A DNA stretch of 64,000 nucleotides from Bromus sterilis (lineage: Eukaryota > Streptophyta > Magnoliopsida > Poales > Poaceae). Under the pieces are notes generated by a model. That model worked only from the letters and a program-made list of their open reading frames with translations, had not been told where the DNA came from and made no database searches. Positions 23,601 through 34,900 of this stretch are shown here, piece by piece. Where the stretch lies: NCBI GenBank assembly GCA_950022295.1, contig OX465598.1:64960001-65024000 (forward strand), read 5' to 3'. The position numbers and the translations under genes were made by a program. How positions within the stretch are numbered: position 1 is the first letter of the stretch; each line of letters opens with the position of its first letter.

Positions 23601-23989
23601 TACGTTTTGGACGTATCAAACATCACGGGACCTCGGTCCATATTCACGCCATTGTTTATACCCTCAATTTACTTTCAGTTCTTACTTTCAGTTGCACTAT
23701 TATCTCTTGCGTTGATCCTTTGTAAACAGCAAGGCCGGAGGAATTGACAACTCCTCTGTACTCGTTGGGAGCAAAGTTATTTGTTTCTGTGTGCAGGTCC
23801 TGACAACTGCCCAATTTCTGGCGCCGTTAGCCCGAAGTTTCTGGCGCCGTTGTCACCTTCTTGTATTTCTGGAGTCCTACTGGAGACAAACCTTGGTATC
23901 TTCACCGAGGGAAATTTTATTCTACGCTACATCTCACCTTCCGCTTGGGGTAACCAACGAGAAGTGAGAGAACTATCCTCACCGTATCA
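20652..23989 (+). mobile_element. Solo LTR 'A' (TGATACGT family) inside Copia gag, itself interrupted
   Basis: It starts TGATACGTCCCAAACG and ends CACCGTATCA. It is flanked by an exact 5-bp target duplication GTTCG at 20647-20651 and 23990-23994. Removing copy B (21947-23618) and one AACAT gives about 1661 bp. There are no coding domains; an internal GC-rich segment near 20900-21200 precedes a T-rich part. Two PBS-like motifs TTTCTGGCGCCGTT lie at 23815-23828 and 23838-23851. Family assignment to Athila/TAT gypsy comes from the related copy at 27406-28752, which retains its PBS. A single LTR with a TSD is the product of LTR-LTR recombination. Confidence 0.87.
21947..23618 (-). mobile_element. 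Solo LTR 'B' (TGATACGT family) inverted inside copy A
   Basis: This 1672-bp copy lies in the opposite orientation. It ends TGATACACGAGATAAC on the left and GGACGTATCA on the right, with exact target duplication AACAT at 21942-21946 and 23619-23623. The flanking halves of copy A join in register across it when compared with the uninterrupted sequence near 22304-22345. Short GC-rich frames at 23036-23466 are the LTR's own GC block, not genes. Confidence 0.9.
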
Positions 23990-24077
23990 GTTCGCCGCAG
24001 CGAATAGCTGCGAAAGACATACTTGAAAGCACTCCAAGAGGTTAATCCAAAACACACAGAGTGTAGGGAGTGACTAG

Positions 24078-24090
24078 CTCTAATACCAAT
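24078..24090 (-). promoter_or_regulatory. Copia primer-binding site (initiator Met-tRNA type)
   Basis: The minus strand reads ATTGGTATTAGAG next to the LTR end. This is a close match to the plant initiator Met-tRNA PBS with one changed base. It fixes the Copia LTR boundary at 24091. Confidence 0.8.
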
Positions 24091-25369
24091 TGAAAGTCCA
24101 AGTATGTGATCAGAGAGGGAGGGGGTGAATGATCACTTCAAATTTTCGAGGGAAGCTTTGAAGTGAAGCAAAAGCTAAGCAGGAAGGGATAGCAGAAACA
24201 AGTAACAGGGAAGCAAATCTGGAAGCGAAACTAAATACAATGAACCAAAATACTTTGAAGCATAACTGGGAAGCAAATGCAATGCAGAAAGTAAATGCTT
24301 GAAGTAAAATGAACTGTGACTCGACGATGTTTGTTCGATTAGTTCACCCTCTGCACAATGCTACGTATGGTTGGAGGGATTGGTGATTGAATACCTGGAG
24401 CTAAAATCTCTCCGTCCGTTGCTCCACTGCACCAAACTCCTTGAGCTTGGTCAGTTTTGACTCGGGGTAGATTATCAAGGAAATCTCCGAAACCTTTGAC
24501 AAACTTGAACTTCGAGGCGACAATTACTCTTCGCTCTCTGAAGACGACACTATAACCGTCTAGGAGAATTGCAGTTCTCCAAGATAAAAAAAGGCTAGCA
24601 AGCTTCCACCTAAGTCATAGCGAATCTACTCAGATCAATGTGACTTAGGCTTCAGTGTTCTGGGTTTTGGGTTTTGCTTCAGTGGCGTTCTTGGGATGCT
24701 CTCTTCAGTCTCTCTCAGGAATATTCTCAGAGCAGCCACCCACAAATGGAGGACGGGCGGCGTATTATAGTTGGCGATCCCGAGGTGCGAAATGACCGAT
24801 TTGACCCGAAGTGACAACTTGACACGTGTCCACAACGGTCGGATTTGTCATTACTGCACAAATTTACTTGCAGAACAAGTAAAGCTGCCTCACGGACTTA
24901 CTTCTGCTTCGGAAGCCAAAGAACGAAGTCTTTGCTACCGAAACTTAACTCAGTGCACATGAGATTTCTTCACTCTGGCTTCTCACTTGGTTTAGATTTG
25001 ATCTGAGCATTTTCTCAATAACTTCGGTGTCCACAAACTAAAGACCCCTCTTGATAGTACGGTTTGTCCTACGACTCAAAGAACCAAAAAAAGAACTACA
25101 CAAAAACATCAAAGTCTTGCGTCGTCTTCTTCATTTCCTTCGATGAGTTGGGCTTCAGTACACCTTCATTTTTGGGGGGTCATCCTCTGTGATTAAGCTT
25201 CGCCCAAGGGGTAATTCTTCGATAACTTGAAAACCTTCCTTGAAGCTTTATCACCTAGCTTGTCCTTCAGGAACCTAATCAACTGTTTACACTAGAAAAC
25301 ATTGTTAGTTCCTCTAATGTCTTGTTCAACAATATCCAAAACACATGGGGGCAAAACTTTGCTCTTACA
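24091..25369 (-). repeat. 5' LTR of the Copia (Maximus-like) element
   Basis: This 1279-bp LTR begins TGAAAGTCCAAG and ends GCTCTTACA on the plus strand, and abuts the PBS. The following GAGAT (25370-25374) is the candidate target duplication; its partner is off window. It is rich in the motif CTTCG/CGAAG throughout, as is the rest of the element. Confidence 0.8.
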
Positions 25370-26298
25370 GAGATCGTCGCCATCATCATCACCATCACCA
25401 ATCCATCATCCCTCCATGACTTCTCTTCACATGTGTGAGTAATTCCCTACTGCAGGCAAAGGGGATGGTAGGGACTGGATGAGTTTGATCATGTAATAGT
25501 TCGTCAGATTGTTGGGGGCATGTTGCCTATCATCTACTGTGGTGTTTATCATCTTTGCTACAACTTGTTGCTCTTAGTGCTTGTCACTTTGGGCCCGAGT
25601 GCCATGTTTTCAGATCTGAACCACTTATGTTTTCATGAGTATATTTATGTTCGAGATCCTATCTATGAGTTGTATGCACCTATTATGGTCCGGAACCGGC
25701 GATCCCAAAGGTGACAGTTTGGGACACCAAAGGGGATGGTCCATAGTTTGAGGATTCCATGTATCCATTGAGTTTATTGCTTTGTTTCGGTGCTCTTTGA
25801 CATGAGCACCTTAATCTCCATAAGTTCCCTTTGGCCCCGTTTGTAGCGGGATGGTAGGACAAAAGATGGTGTGCAAGTTCTTATTGCAAGCACGCACAAC
25901 TACCTACGGGATACATGCCTAATGTTTGATATTTTCCTAGATGATCATTGATTTTCTGTGTGCCTTGCCTCGTGTCAGAATCTATTAAATGTTCACTATT
26001 ATTCATGCATCGCCCAACCATCCATCTCCCTAGCCTACAATGTTTTAATCCTGCTGGTTACTACTAGTTTATTTCTGCTGTTTTACTTTTGTTGTTACCA
26101 CCATCGCCACCACTATCATACCACAGTTGCTATTAATACTTTGTTGCAAGCAAGTATATTTCAGGTGCGGTTGAATTGACAACTCAACTGTCAAAGCTTA
26201 TAAATACTCTTTGGCTCCCCTTGTGTCGAATCAATAAATTGGGTTAACTTACCCGCGAGAACACTACAAACGATCCCCTACAATAGTAACAAGCATCA
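25370..26298 (+). repeat. Fragment of another gypsy (Athila/Sabrina-like) LTR
   Basis: In plus orientation the right part carries CTTTGGCTCCCCTTGTGTCG, CAATAAATTGGGTT and GATCCCCTAC and ends GCATCA followed by AGAC. This resembles the LTR 3' end and PBS spacing of common Triticeae Athila-type elements. No PBS follows, and the next bases belong to the opposite-strand gag remnant, so the junction at 26298/26299 is a rearrangement. The left side is cut by the Copia insertion. Identification is from memory of the family and is only moderate. Confidence 0.45.
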
Positions 26299-27405
26299 AG
26301 ACCACTAAAAATGGAAGTAAAAACATTTTGGGTTGCCTCCCAATAAGCGCTTTCTTTTATGCCTTTTAGCTAGGCATAATGCAAAGAGATCAAGTTGTAT
26401 CAATTGAACCATCATCAAGATCATCAAAAAGCTCTTCAATAGTAAAAGTGTACAACTAGTCTTCAGAGGACTTTCAAAGAAAGGCCTAGTGGTAACACTT
26501 CTAGGAACAAAAGCAAAGTTAGTAAGAACAATTGGAATTTCATTTCTAATTCTATTTAAGAGAGGTATCTCTTCCAAGGTCTTCACAGTTTCCACACCCC
26601 TGGTAATAGGTAGACTAGTTTTCGGTCGAGGAACCTTGGGTACGTAAACGGACTTAGGTTCCTTCTTTGCGGTGGTTTCTAACTTTTTAGTCTTGATGGA
26701 GGATAGAGTAGTTCCTAAAGTTTCAATAATATCCTCAATCTTATCAATCCTAGATGGGTCCATATCATGGGATTTAAGGGTCTCCAAAGTTTTATAATTT
26801 TTGTTCATGGAGCTAACAAGTCTATTTAAATTCCCTTGAATCCTACGATCTTCCTCATTTATTTTACCCATGCTTGGAATCTCTAGATCTATCCTCTCAA
26901 GCTTACTCATAATGTGAGCTAAAGTAATGTCCTCTTGTATGCTAGCAATAGGGAGATTTCCGAAAATATTTTCCATAAAATTAAGAGCTTCCCAAACTGG
27001 GGATTCCAAGAAAATCCCATTGATTGCAGTATCTAAAACAAATCTATTCCAAGAAGTAATACCAACATAAAAAATTCTAAGAAAGATAGTGGTGGATTGC
27101 TTCTTGGTGGCTCTATTTTGAGAATCATTAATACCAAGCATCTTTCAAACTTTCTCCACCCCTTTGTTTGAAGGTGAGAATCTCTCCTTCGGGTGCAATA
27201 CCAAAGGCAAGGACTTAGACATACTGACTAAACAGAAAGAACTACTAAAAGCAGAGTAACTAATTTTTTTGTGATTTTTGGTATAAGACTCTAAAGCAAA
27301 GACTAGAAAGTAAACTAACAAGACTAAAAAGCAAAGGTAAGAGATAATGTACAACTCCCCTATCTTGAAGACTAGAGTCCCCGGCAACGACGCCAGAAAT
27401 TGTCT
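26299..27405 (-). pseudogene. Athila/TAT-type gag remnant with PBS
   Basis: A minus-strand ORF (27141-26305, 278 codons) begins MLGINDSQNRATKKQ and contains SWNRFVLDTAINGIF and a coiled-coil-like middle. It ends with the family-typical KRLLGGNP near the internal 3' end. Upstream, on the minus strand, an Asp-tRNA-type PBS (TGGCGTCGTTGCCGG) lies at 27396-27382, five to ten bases from the LTR end, as in Athila/TAT elements. Pol is absent, so this is a non-autonomous or internally deleted element. The protein is gag-associated by position; I recognise no catalytic domain. Confidence 0.6.
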
Positions 27406-28752
27406 TGATGGCTTCTCCCCCCTCGTTGGTTACCCCAAGTGGAAGGTTGAGATGTAGCTAGCAGTAAATTTCCCTCAATGAAGATACCAAGGTTTGTTTC
27501 CAGCGGACTCCAACATATTCAAGTAGGTGTCAACGACGCCAGAAATTAAGTTGTCGAATGGAGACAAGGTTGACGTGGACCTGCACACAGGAATAAATAA
27601 CTTTGCTCCCAACGAGTTTAGAGAGGTTGTCAATCTCTCCGGCCTTGTCGTTTACAAAGGATCAAACACACAGTGCAAATAGTGATGGTGATTGCAACTG
27701 AAAATAAAATAAAGCAGTAAAAAGTTGAGGTATAAACCATGATGGAAATATGGACCGGGTCCCATGATGTTCACTAGTGATGTCTCTTTCCCAAAAGACG
27801 ATAAAAACATCTAAGCTGGGTGAACAAATTACAACTGGGAAATTGACAGAATTATAAACGCACCGCAATGCTAATTATTCCACAAGAAAGTTAGAGGCTC
27901 AAAAGCATGGACAGTACGCCAAGACAAGTAGACTGTTTATTCATCAGTCTCTACTCACTAATCATTCACCTTGAGATATCTATCCATAACATCTTGCTGG
28001 TATTAAGTTGCGAGGCCCACCCAAAGTATAAACCGAAAGCAACAGACAACTGCATTAACAAAATTTGCTTAAGGTAAACAATCCTTGCAACCGCGGTTAC
28101 AAGCACCGTTATTTTCTCACTGGTGGCAACATCACATCCCCTAGTCTCATGTTTCTGTCACTCAAGTTAGACATCGGGGGGCATGAACCCACAATCAAGC
28201 ATAACGCTCCCTCTTGGAGTTACTATCTACTACTTGGCCCAAGCAATAAAAAGCAACGGAGAACATGCAAGAATTACTCAAGAACAAAATATAAAAGGAG
28301 AACCAAATATATAACTCATCACGATCTGAACATAATCTCATAATCCATCGGATCTCAGAAAACACAACATAGCAACAACAGAAAGATTACATAAGTGCCT
28401 TGATCATGTTGGGCAGCTCACAAGGGCTAAGAATTGAAGCACAAGATTGGAGAGAAGACATCACATAGCTACTGGTCATGGACCCATGGTCCAAGGAGGC
28501 TTCGGGCTTCTGGAGGCTTCCGTTACGCTGATTTTTTATATATTTTTCTTGGAATTTTTTGGGCACTGTAAATATGGGTATAAACCTGCAATTCACAGAC
28601 ATTAGTAGACAGAAATTGGCACTGAGTGCACTAAGTTAGTAGGTTTGTCGAAATATGTGTAAAAAGGTATGAAAGTGTAGCAAAACACATCGCAATGTCA
28701 CCCAAATGAGCATGAAACAAACATAAATTATAGATACATTTGGGACGTATCA
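27406..28752 (-). repeat. 5' LTR 'D' of the TGATACGT family
   Basis: On the minus strand it starts TGATACGTCCCAAATG and ends GAGAAGCCATCA. It adjoins the PBS at 27382-27396, so this repeat is an LTR rather than a DNA transposon. At 1347 bp it is about 300 bp shorter than copies A-C because the GC-rich block (compare 23060-23390) is missing near 28500. A PBS-like motif is embedded at 27534-27545. Confidence 0.75.
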
Positions 28753-30400
28753 GCATGCTTTTGAGGTCTTACTAAATACAATCTTATATTTCTGTGATGG
28801 GATCTCATCTCGATAATAATTCTTGCTTTGGAAGACACATGTTATGATGTGCTTGCTACAAACTAAATTGGGGATGTGTCCTAAACTCCTAATAACATCT
28901 CGATCGAAACATGCCCTGCATCAAGAGTCAGTTGTCCAACCGTTCGCCCCTTACCGTCTCGCGGGGTTACCTTGATTATCCCAAGCCTGCTTGAGACTTT
29001 GTCTTATGCATGATTAATCATTGTCAACATTACTTTTTAATAAAATAGTCCCATAGAAAGTCTTGGTTAACTATATTAAACAATACAAAGGTTATAAGAT
29101 TATTTTCTCTACAAGAATAAAATAGTTTCCTCAACTATCAAGACTGACCCCCACTCAAACACTTTACACAATACTACTGCTACAACTATTCTATGTGTTT
29201 CAAGCTGGAAGGAGGGAGTCGTAATTCATTCCTTCAAGTTTATGAATTTCCCTCCTCTGTTCCTTCAAGTTTATGAATTTCACTCCTCTCTTCCTTCAGG
29301 TGTGTTCCTTTGATGTAAATATTAGCAAGAGAATGCAAATGGAAATCCAGGATAAAAGATAAAATATAAAACCGAATAAAATCTTATTCTATTTGTTGGT
29401 TCTTGGTTTTTGAAAGCCAACTTACAAAATATGCAACCTGCTTAAAAAGAAAAGTAAAAACCAAAGAAAATAAAAAAGCAAAGTGTTGGAGCAAACCAAC
29501 ATGAGTGTTTTTGAGCTATCAATCATACTACCAATGGAAGTCCACCTCCTCGAATGACTTGGGCTCCTTGGTGGGACCTTGTCCACCAAGGAAGTGGGGA
29601 ATTGGCCCACAAGGAACCTTTTGGAATATTTAAGAATCAAAACCTTCCAAGAGCTTACAGGACCCTCTTGGGCCATTTTCGACATTCTGAGACCCGTCCA
29701 TATTTCTTTTTCATTTCATACTTTTCTGCAAACCACTACCCATTAAGTGGTGATTGCGCAGGTTCAAGATTGTGCAAACATGACTCGAAATACTTTATGG
29801 TCAGGATCTGGACATCCATATTGACTCCTACGCATACACTAAAAAATTATCAGGTGAACATTATGTTTACGTGTAACGTTTCCTTTGCTTCGTGATAATA
29901 ATAATAACCAAGGTGAGAAAATTGTTGGTATCCCTGTGATGCAACAGTTAATCACAACATTGTGTTTTCCTTGTTATCGATCTTATATTTTTTTTCCGCG
30001 TCCCTGTATCCTTTTGATCAAATCCGTTGTGTATGATCACATGATAATGGATACCAAAATGCCGATTGGGCCCAGAGAAACATCTCTTAATCGCCGGAGG
30101 AACAAATTCTAATCTTAAGTTGTTAAGTTCCTATACACATTTTTTGACGCACCGAAAAGTTGTCGTTATGATTATCGAATTACGGCTAATATTTAATGAA
30201 CCCCAAATTTAAATGTCTTCTGTGAAATCACTTGAGACTCTCATGATATAGGGGATTCAGTATATGATAATGTTTGCATGATTATACTTATAACATTGTT
30301 ACAATGTGACGTTGAAGTACATAATTTAGTTGGGTCTGTTCAACACCATTGTTTCGCCAACAATGCGCTCATATTATTGCTGCCGATAATGCTCTATCTA
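28753..30400. other. Intergenic repeat debris, no gene recognised
   Basis: Sequence of mixed composition with no ORF that looks real. A 9-bp stem, 8-bp loop hairpin (CCTTGGTGG 29566-29574, CCACCAAGG 29583-29591) lies in a stretch that looks like an LTR promoter region but cannot be assigned. A duplicated phrase, TTCCTTCAAGTTTATGAATTTC, begins near 29239 and recurs near 29261. Confidence 0.4.
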
Positions 30401-30680
30401 TATCTCTTATATAGCAAGTCCACTAATATGTATTTATGATGTTAATCTCAACATGCAAGCATCATCCATTATTGTAGATAATCATTTGTCCATGTCATTC
30501 GTTAGCAAAATCTCACTAAGATGCATTTATGGTATTTATCTCAACATGCAAGCTATCCACATCACTCACTATGGTACCCAATCATTTGTCCATGTAATCT
30601 ATTTTCATTTACATGCATCTTATACCCTTCCAATTTACACTGTAGAATTCTTATAGATATCTCCGTTGCAACGCACGAGG
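30401..30680. repeat. Short diverged tandem repeat (about 93-100 bp unit, two copies)
   Basis: Two adjacent units share CTCAACATGCAAGC (30447-30460 and 30540-30553) and ATCATTTGTCCATGT (about 30480 and 30587). They are followed by CGTTGCAACGCACG (about 30665), a motif seen at the ends of many grass repeats. The class is not identified. Confidence 0.5.
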
Positions 30681-31979
30681 TATTCTTTTAGTTATTATGA
30701 AAACAAAATCACTATATGCAACACATGAACTAGTTTTAAAGGCGAGACTAGCAAACTACTTTGCGTTCATGTTTTCACATATGCACATGCGTTTTTATTT
30801 TCTGAATCTCATATTCAAGATCATTGCAATTTCAACATTAAAATGTAAACATTAATTACGAAGAGCACTTTATTATTGCTTCTACAACATATTTTGAACA
30901 GGGTGGGCACTCATGATTCTATGGGCCGGCCAATGTAAAGCCTTGGAAAGCCTATATGATGCGCGATACACAAATCGGCATGCACATGGGCGGGCTAGGT
31001 CGTCGTCTCCCGTCGAACGGGCCGGACATGGAGGCCCCGTTGTCTGAAAAAAGAAACCGTAAAATTTTGCTGCGGATCAGACGCGGCGCATCTCGAAGAA
31101 GGAAAAAAAAGACGACCAGACGCGGCGAGGCGCGCACGTGGAAACTGGGACGGCGACGCCTAGGAAGCGCGAGCCCACAACGACGCGGCCGGCCGGTGGA
31201 TCCATCGTCCGTGTGGATGCGATTTTGACGACGACTCGACGACCCGTGCGTACGGGCTGCCTCGTTTTTTTTAGCACGTTTACCGCGTCGGAAAAAGAAG
31301 TGCGAGCACCGACCAAATCATCACCATTCGCCACTTCGCCGGCCCACCAAACCGGTCGGGTCGGACCAGGCTGGGACAACGCTAGCCCCAGGGTGGCTAG
31401 CACGGCAACGCACCAATAATGGTCCGGGTCGCAGCAACTCTCTCTTCCTTCTCTTTTTCTTTTTTCAGGGTATATCTTCCTTCTCTTTCTGGCAAAGCAA
31501 TATTCATTCAATTTTTCGCATTTTATTCCCGAGCAAAAATAGATTTATTTGTTTTCGCGTAACCGCATTGCGTGCGAGTGCTATTTCATCAGAAAATAAA
31601 ACAGAGGAGAAATGGATGACGACAGTTTTCTTCGCAAGCACGTTGTCCTCGCACCCTTTCTTTCCCCCCCGGGTCCTCCTCGGCGTCTTCTTCTTCTCCA
31701 CGCCTCGCCATCCTCCCTCCTCCCTCCTCCCCAACCCCAACCTCCTCCTCCTCCGCCTCCCCCCACCCTTTCCCAAATTAGCACCGCCCGCGCCTCCAAT
31801 CCACCACCGCCCTCAAACCAAGCCGAGCCGCCCGAATCGGCCACCGCGAGCCCGCATATAGCCCCGCCCCACCGCCCCGCACCGACCCCGCGCCCCGCCC
31901 CGCCCTCCCGCCCGCCTCCTCCTCCTCCGCCCACGCGCCCCCGTCCCCTCCGGTCGCCGCCTCGCGTGGGGGGGAGGAG
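30681..31979. other. Upstream region of the FMP32-like gene
   Basis: The first half is AT-rich. From about 30950 it becomes GC-rich, and from about 31640 to 31979 it is a C/T-rich tract, as is usual for TATA-less grass housekeeping promoters and 5' UTRs. No clear TATA box sits at a suitable distance from the ATG at 31980. Long GC-rich frames here on both strands are composition artefacts. Confidence 0.5.
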
Positions 31980-34900
31980 ATGGCCGCAGCGGCCGCAGCG
32001 GCGTGCAGGCGCGGCCTGCTCCTGCACAGCCACCACCACCAGTGGCCCGCGCGCTGGGCCGGCCCCGGCCCCGGCGCCGCCCGCAGCATCTCGCAGCTCG
32101 TCAAGACCAACGGCCGCCGCGCCTTCCTCGTCGACACCCTCGCCCTGGTAAAACTACCCAACTCCTCCTACGCTTACGAAATGCCCGCTGTTTCCGGGAT
32201 TTGGCGCCCCGGAGGTGCTCGACGGAATGCGGTGCTGAGATCGATCGGGTGATCGCGTCGCGTGCGCAGGTCAGGAAGCTGGAGTCGCAGGGCGTCCCCA
32301 CCAAGCAGGCCGAGGCCATCACGTCCGCCATCACGGAGGTCCTCAACGACAGCCTCGAGAGCATCTCCGAGTCCTTCGTCTCCAAGGCCGAGATGCAGAA
32401 GGTAACGCCGCCCTTACCTTCTCATCATCTTCCTCGTTGTGATGGGGAACTGGAGATGGACAGCTTGCTTATCTGTTTCCTGGTTTTACGTTGCCCTGCG
32501 CAGAGTGAGATGCTGCAGGAGGCCAACATCTCCAAGTTCAAGTCGCAAGTGCAGAGCTCGCAGGTACAGTGGTCGGAACCAAACTGTTAGGTCATTGATG
32601 ATCGGATGCCGTTTCTAGCTGCTATTGTTCTTATGACTGTTCCTGCCCTTGTGTTTAACTTCATCATATAGCTTGTACAAGTTTTACTTACCATTGTTTC
32701 TCTCTGGGTTATTCTGCATTACTCCATTTTGTGATTATATGTTGGTACTTGGTAGATGTAGCCCCCATTTGGCTTATAAGCAATTGGTTTGTGCGAATAG
32801 CTCGGTTGGCATGTAATTAGGGGTTGGAATCACAGTTTTGCCCCAATGCATATCATTCGGTGCTATTTGATCTTAAGAATTACAGTGAGCTTATAATCTA
32901 TTAGATTGCTTTAAAAAAATGCTTAGTTTAAATTGTTTTTCTCTGGGTTATTCTGCGTTACTCCATTTTGTGGTTGTATGTTGGTACTTGGAAGATGTAG
33001 CCCCCATTTGGCTTATTAGCGATTGGTTTGTGCAAATAGATGGGTTGGCTTGTAATTGTGGGTTGGAGTTACTGTTTGCCCCAATGCATAATCATTCGGT
33101 GCTATTTGATCTTAAGAATTACAGTGAGCTTATAATCTACTCCCTCCGATCCATAAAAAGTGTCGCCCACTTAGTACAAAGTTTGTACTAACTTAGTACA
33201 AAATGTGCGACACTTTTTATGGATCGGAGGGAGTATTAGATTACTGTTGTTCACACTTGACAATTCTGCACTCCCTTTGTTGTAGATGCGTCTAATCTGA
33301 CAGTGTTGGCTGGTTTCGTGTCCTGCACATATACCCTTTTTTGTTATTTTCATATGCCTTACATAGGCTGCCATAATTTGTTTTCCATTAATATCTTATA
33401 TCTCACCTTGTATTTTTAAGTGAGATTAGTAGTTTTTTCTAGCTCTTATCATGGAGCACATGTATTCACATGCCCTACGTATTGTATCACCTACAAGAAT
33501 AATTTGGTTCTCAGCGATATTTGTTTTTCTAAAAAAAATTCGTTTGAACTTGCAAATGCTACCAAATCTATAAGCAATCGGTTAACACAGTATAAGGATT
33601 TTTTTATCGTTATTGTTTGACCAAAGTGTAGCAACCTGCACTTCTGCCACTTAGTATTCAAATGTACAGTATATCCAGTCCAGTATGTAGTTGTTAGTGA
33701 TTAGTAGTTCCATACCAATTAGCTCTTGTTCAGCTAATTAGCCAATATTGTGGAGATAGAACTGAGGCTCTCCTGTCTTCACTGAACTCGTGAACTCTCA
33801 CTCCGCTAATAATTCACTCCTTAGAGCTGATCTACAAGATAGTATGGGATGTTTTCGTACTCAGTGCATGGTGTTGGATATGTTGATCGGTAGATTTAAA
33901 GTGAAAAAAAAGCTTATTTAGCAAATAAACTAAAAGTGTGTGTGGATGATACTGCTGTGTGGCTGATTGAGTTTCAGTTTCGTTTTGCTTTTTACGATGC
34001 TTGCAGTGGAAATACTCAACATTGTAGAAACATGTGTACAGACCAAGAAGACTTGACCAAAAGCCAGTAGCTGCATTACCATTATACTACCCTGGTTTGA
34101 ATGCATGTTGCCTTTTGGTTGTCTCTGTACAGACATAAAATTGGTTGTCCTAGTCTTCTGTAGAATAGGAGTAGAGCATAAATTTTAAGCTGAACTGGAC
34201 AGCATGTATTTCATTATAGATCACTGGTGGCATTGTAACACATTCTGTGTGCAACTGTGCACTATATTTGCATTGATGCAGGTCATACACTGCTTTTTTC
34301 CATCTGTTGGTGTTTGTAACTTCCGTTTTGTTGAACCTCTCTCCTGTATTTATTTCTCTATGTTGTTCTGTTGGAGCAAAATATGTGTAATAAAAACTAC
34401 ATCATACAACTTATAATTGCTCATTTAGCAGAACTGATGTTTTTTTTCTAAAGAAGACAAGTTCATCAGTGGAACCTTTCTGTATGCAGGAAAATCATTT
34501 CTCTCTGTTACAGCGGGAGACTGAAAAACTCCGTGGAGATATTGATAAGATGAGGAGTGAACTGAAGTGAGTATTAACTTCTGAGTTTATGAGCTGTTTA
34601 TACCATGAATCTTAAGTAGCAAACTCAACCTACTGATTTATTGTGTGTGAAACAGGTATGAGATTGACAAGGTCACTGCAGGGCAGCGGTTGGATCTGAA
34701 CCTTGAAAGAGGGTAAGATTACACATCTCCTTTTATATATGCTGCATGCACTATCCTTGCGATTGACCAACAGTAACAGCTCTCGCTGACTATTGATGTA
34801 GTAGTATTTATACTTTATTTGATTTATATTTAAGAATAAATAATTGAAGAATGGTTAAACTTCTCACTTTTAAGATCGTGTGATGTATACATGGCCATTG

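Larger units (their letters stand above)
18458..24020 (-). pseudogene. Copia gag, split by a solo LTR and frameshifted
   Basis: The ATG is at 24020-24018. About nine codons later the frame is interrupted by the solo LTR 20652-23989 and resumes at 20651 with EPIHVFNGKDYPYCKDKM, typical of Sirevirus gag. A single-base shift near 20486-20492 breaks the frame. The main block (20451-19687) holds the capsid-like region and a zinc knuckle CYKCKKPGHYIVDC. The C-terminal block (19519-18458) is acidic and Ser-rich with a predicted coiled-coil around LSKTIKKSETLLIDEIEKG. A stop at 19687 separates the blocks. In the intact family gag is one continuous protein that assembles the particle. Confidence 0.83.
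10438..25369 (-). mobile_element. Copia element, Sirevirus (Maximus-like), defective and nested
   Basis: On the minus strand the order is 5' LTR (24091-25369), Met-tRNA PBS, gag, protease, integrase, reverse transcriptase, RNase H, a spacer, and an envelope-like ORF module that is cut at 10437 by a gypsy LTR. Integrase before RT defines Copia. The long gag with a serine-rich zinc-knuckle region and the extra 3' ORF are the hallmarks of Sireviruses such as Maximus. The 3' LTR lies left of the window. Every coding block carries at least one frameshift or stop, and gag is interrupted by a 3.3-kb solo LTR, so it cannot act autonomously. Confidence 0.87.

Noticed and set aside
20652..23989. Palindromic TGATACGT...ACGTATCA ends suggesting a DNA transposon or foldback element
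   Set aside because: 5-bp target duplications, TG/CA ends and an adjoining Asp-tRNA-type PBS in copy D identify the repeat as an LTR.
31077..32161. Long frames on both strands around the FMP32-like 5' end, including a 179-codon Pro-rich frame
   Set aside because: They are composition artefacts of the C/T-rich promoter and first exon; the spliced DUF1640 reading explains the region.
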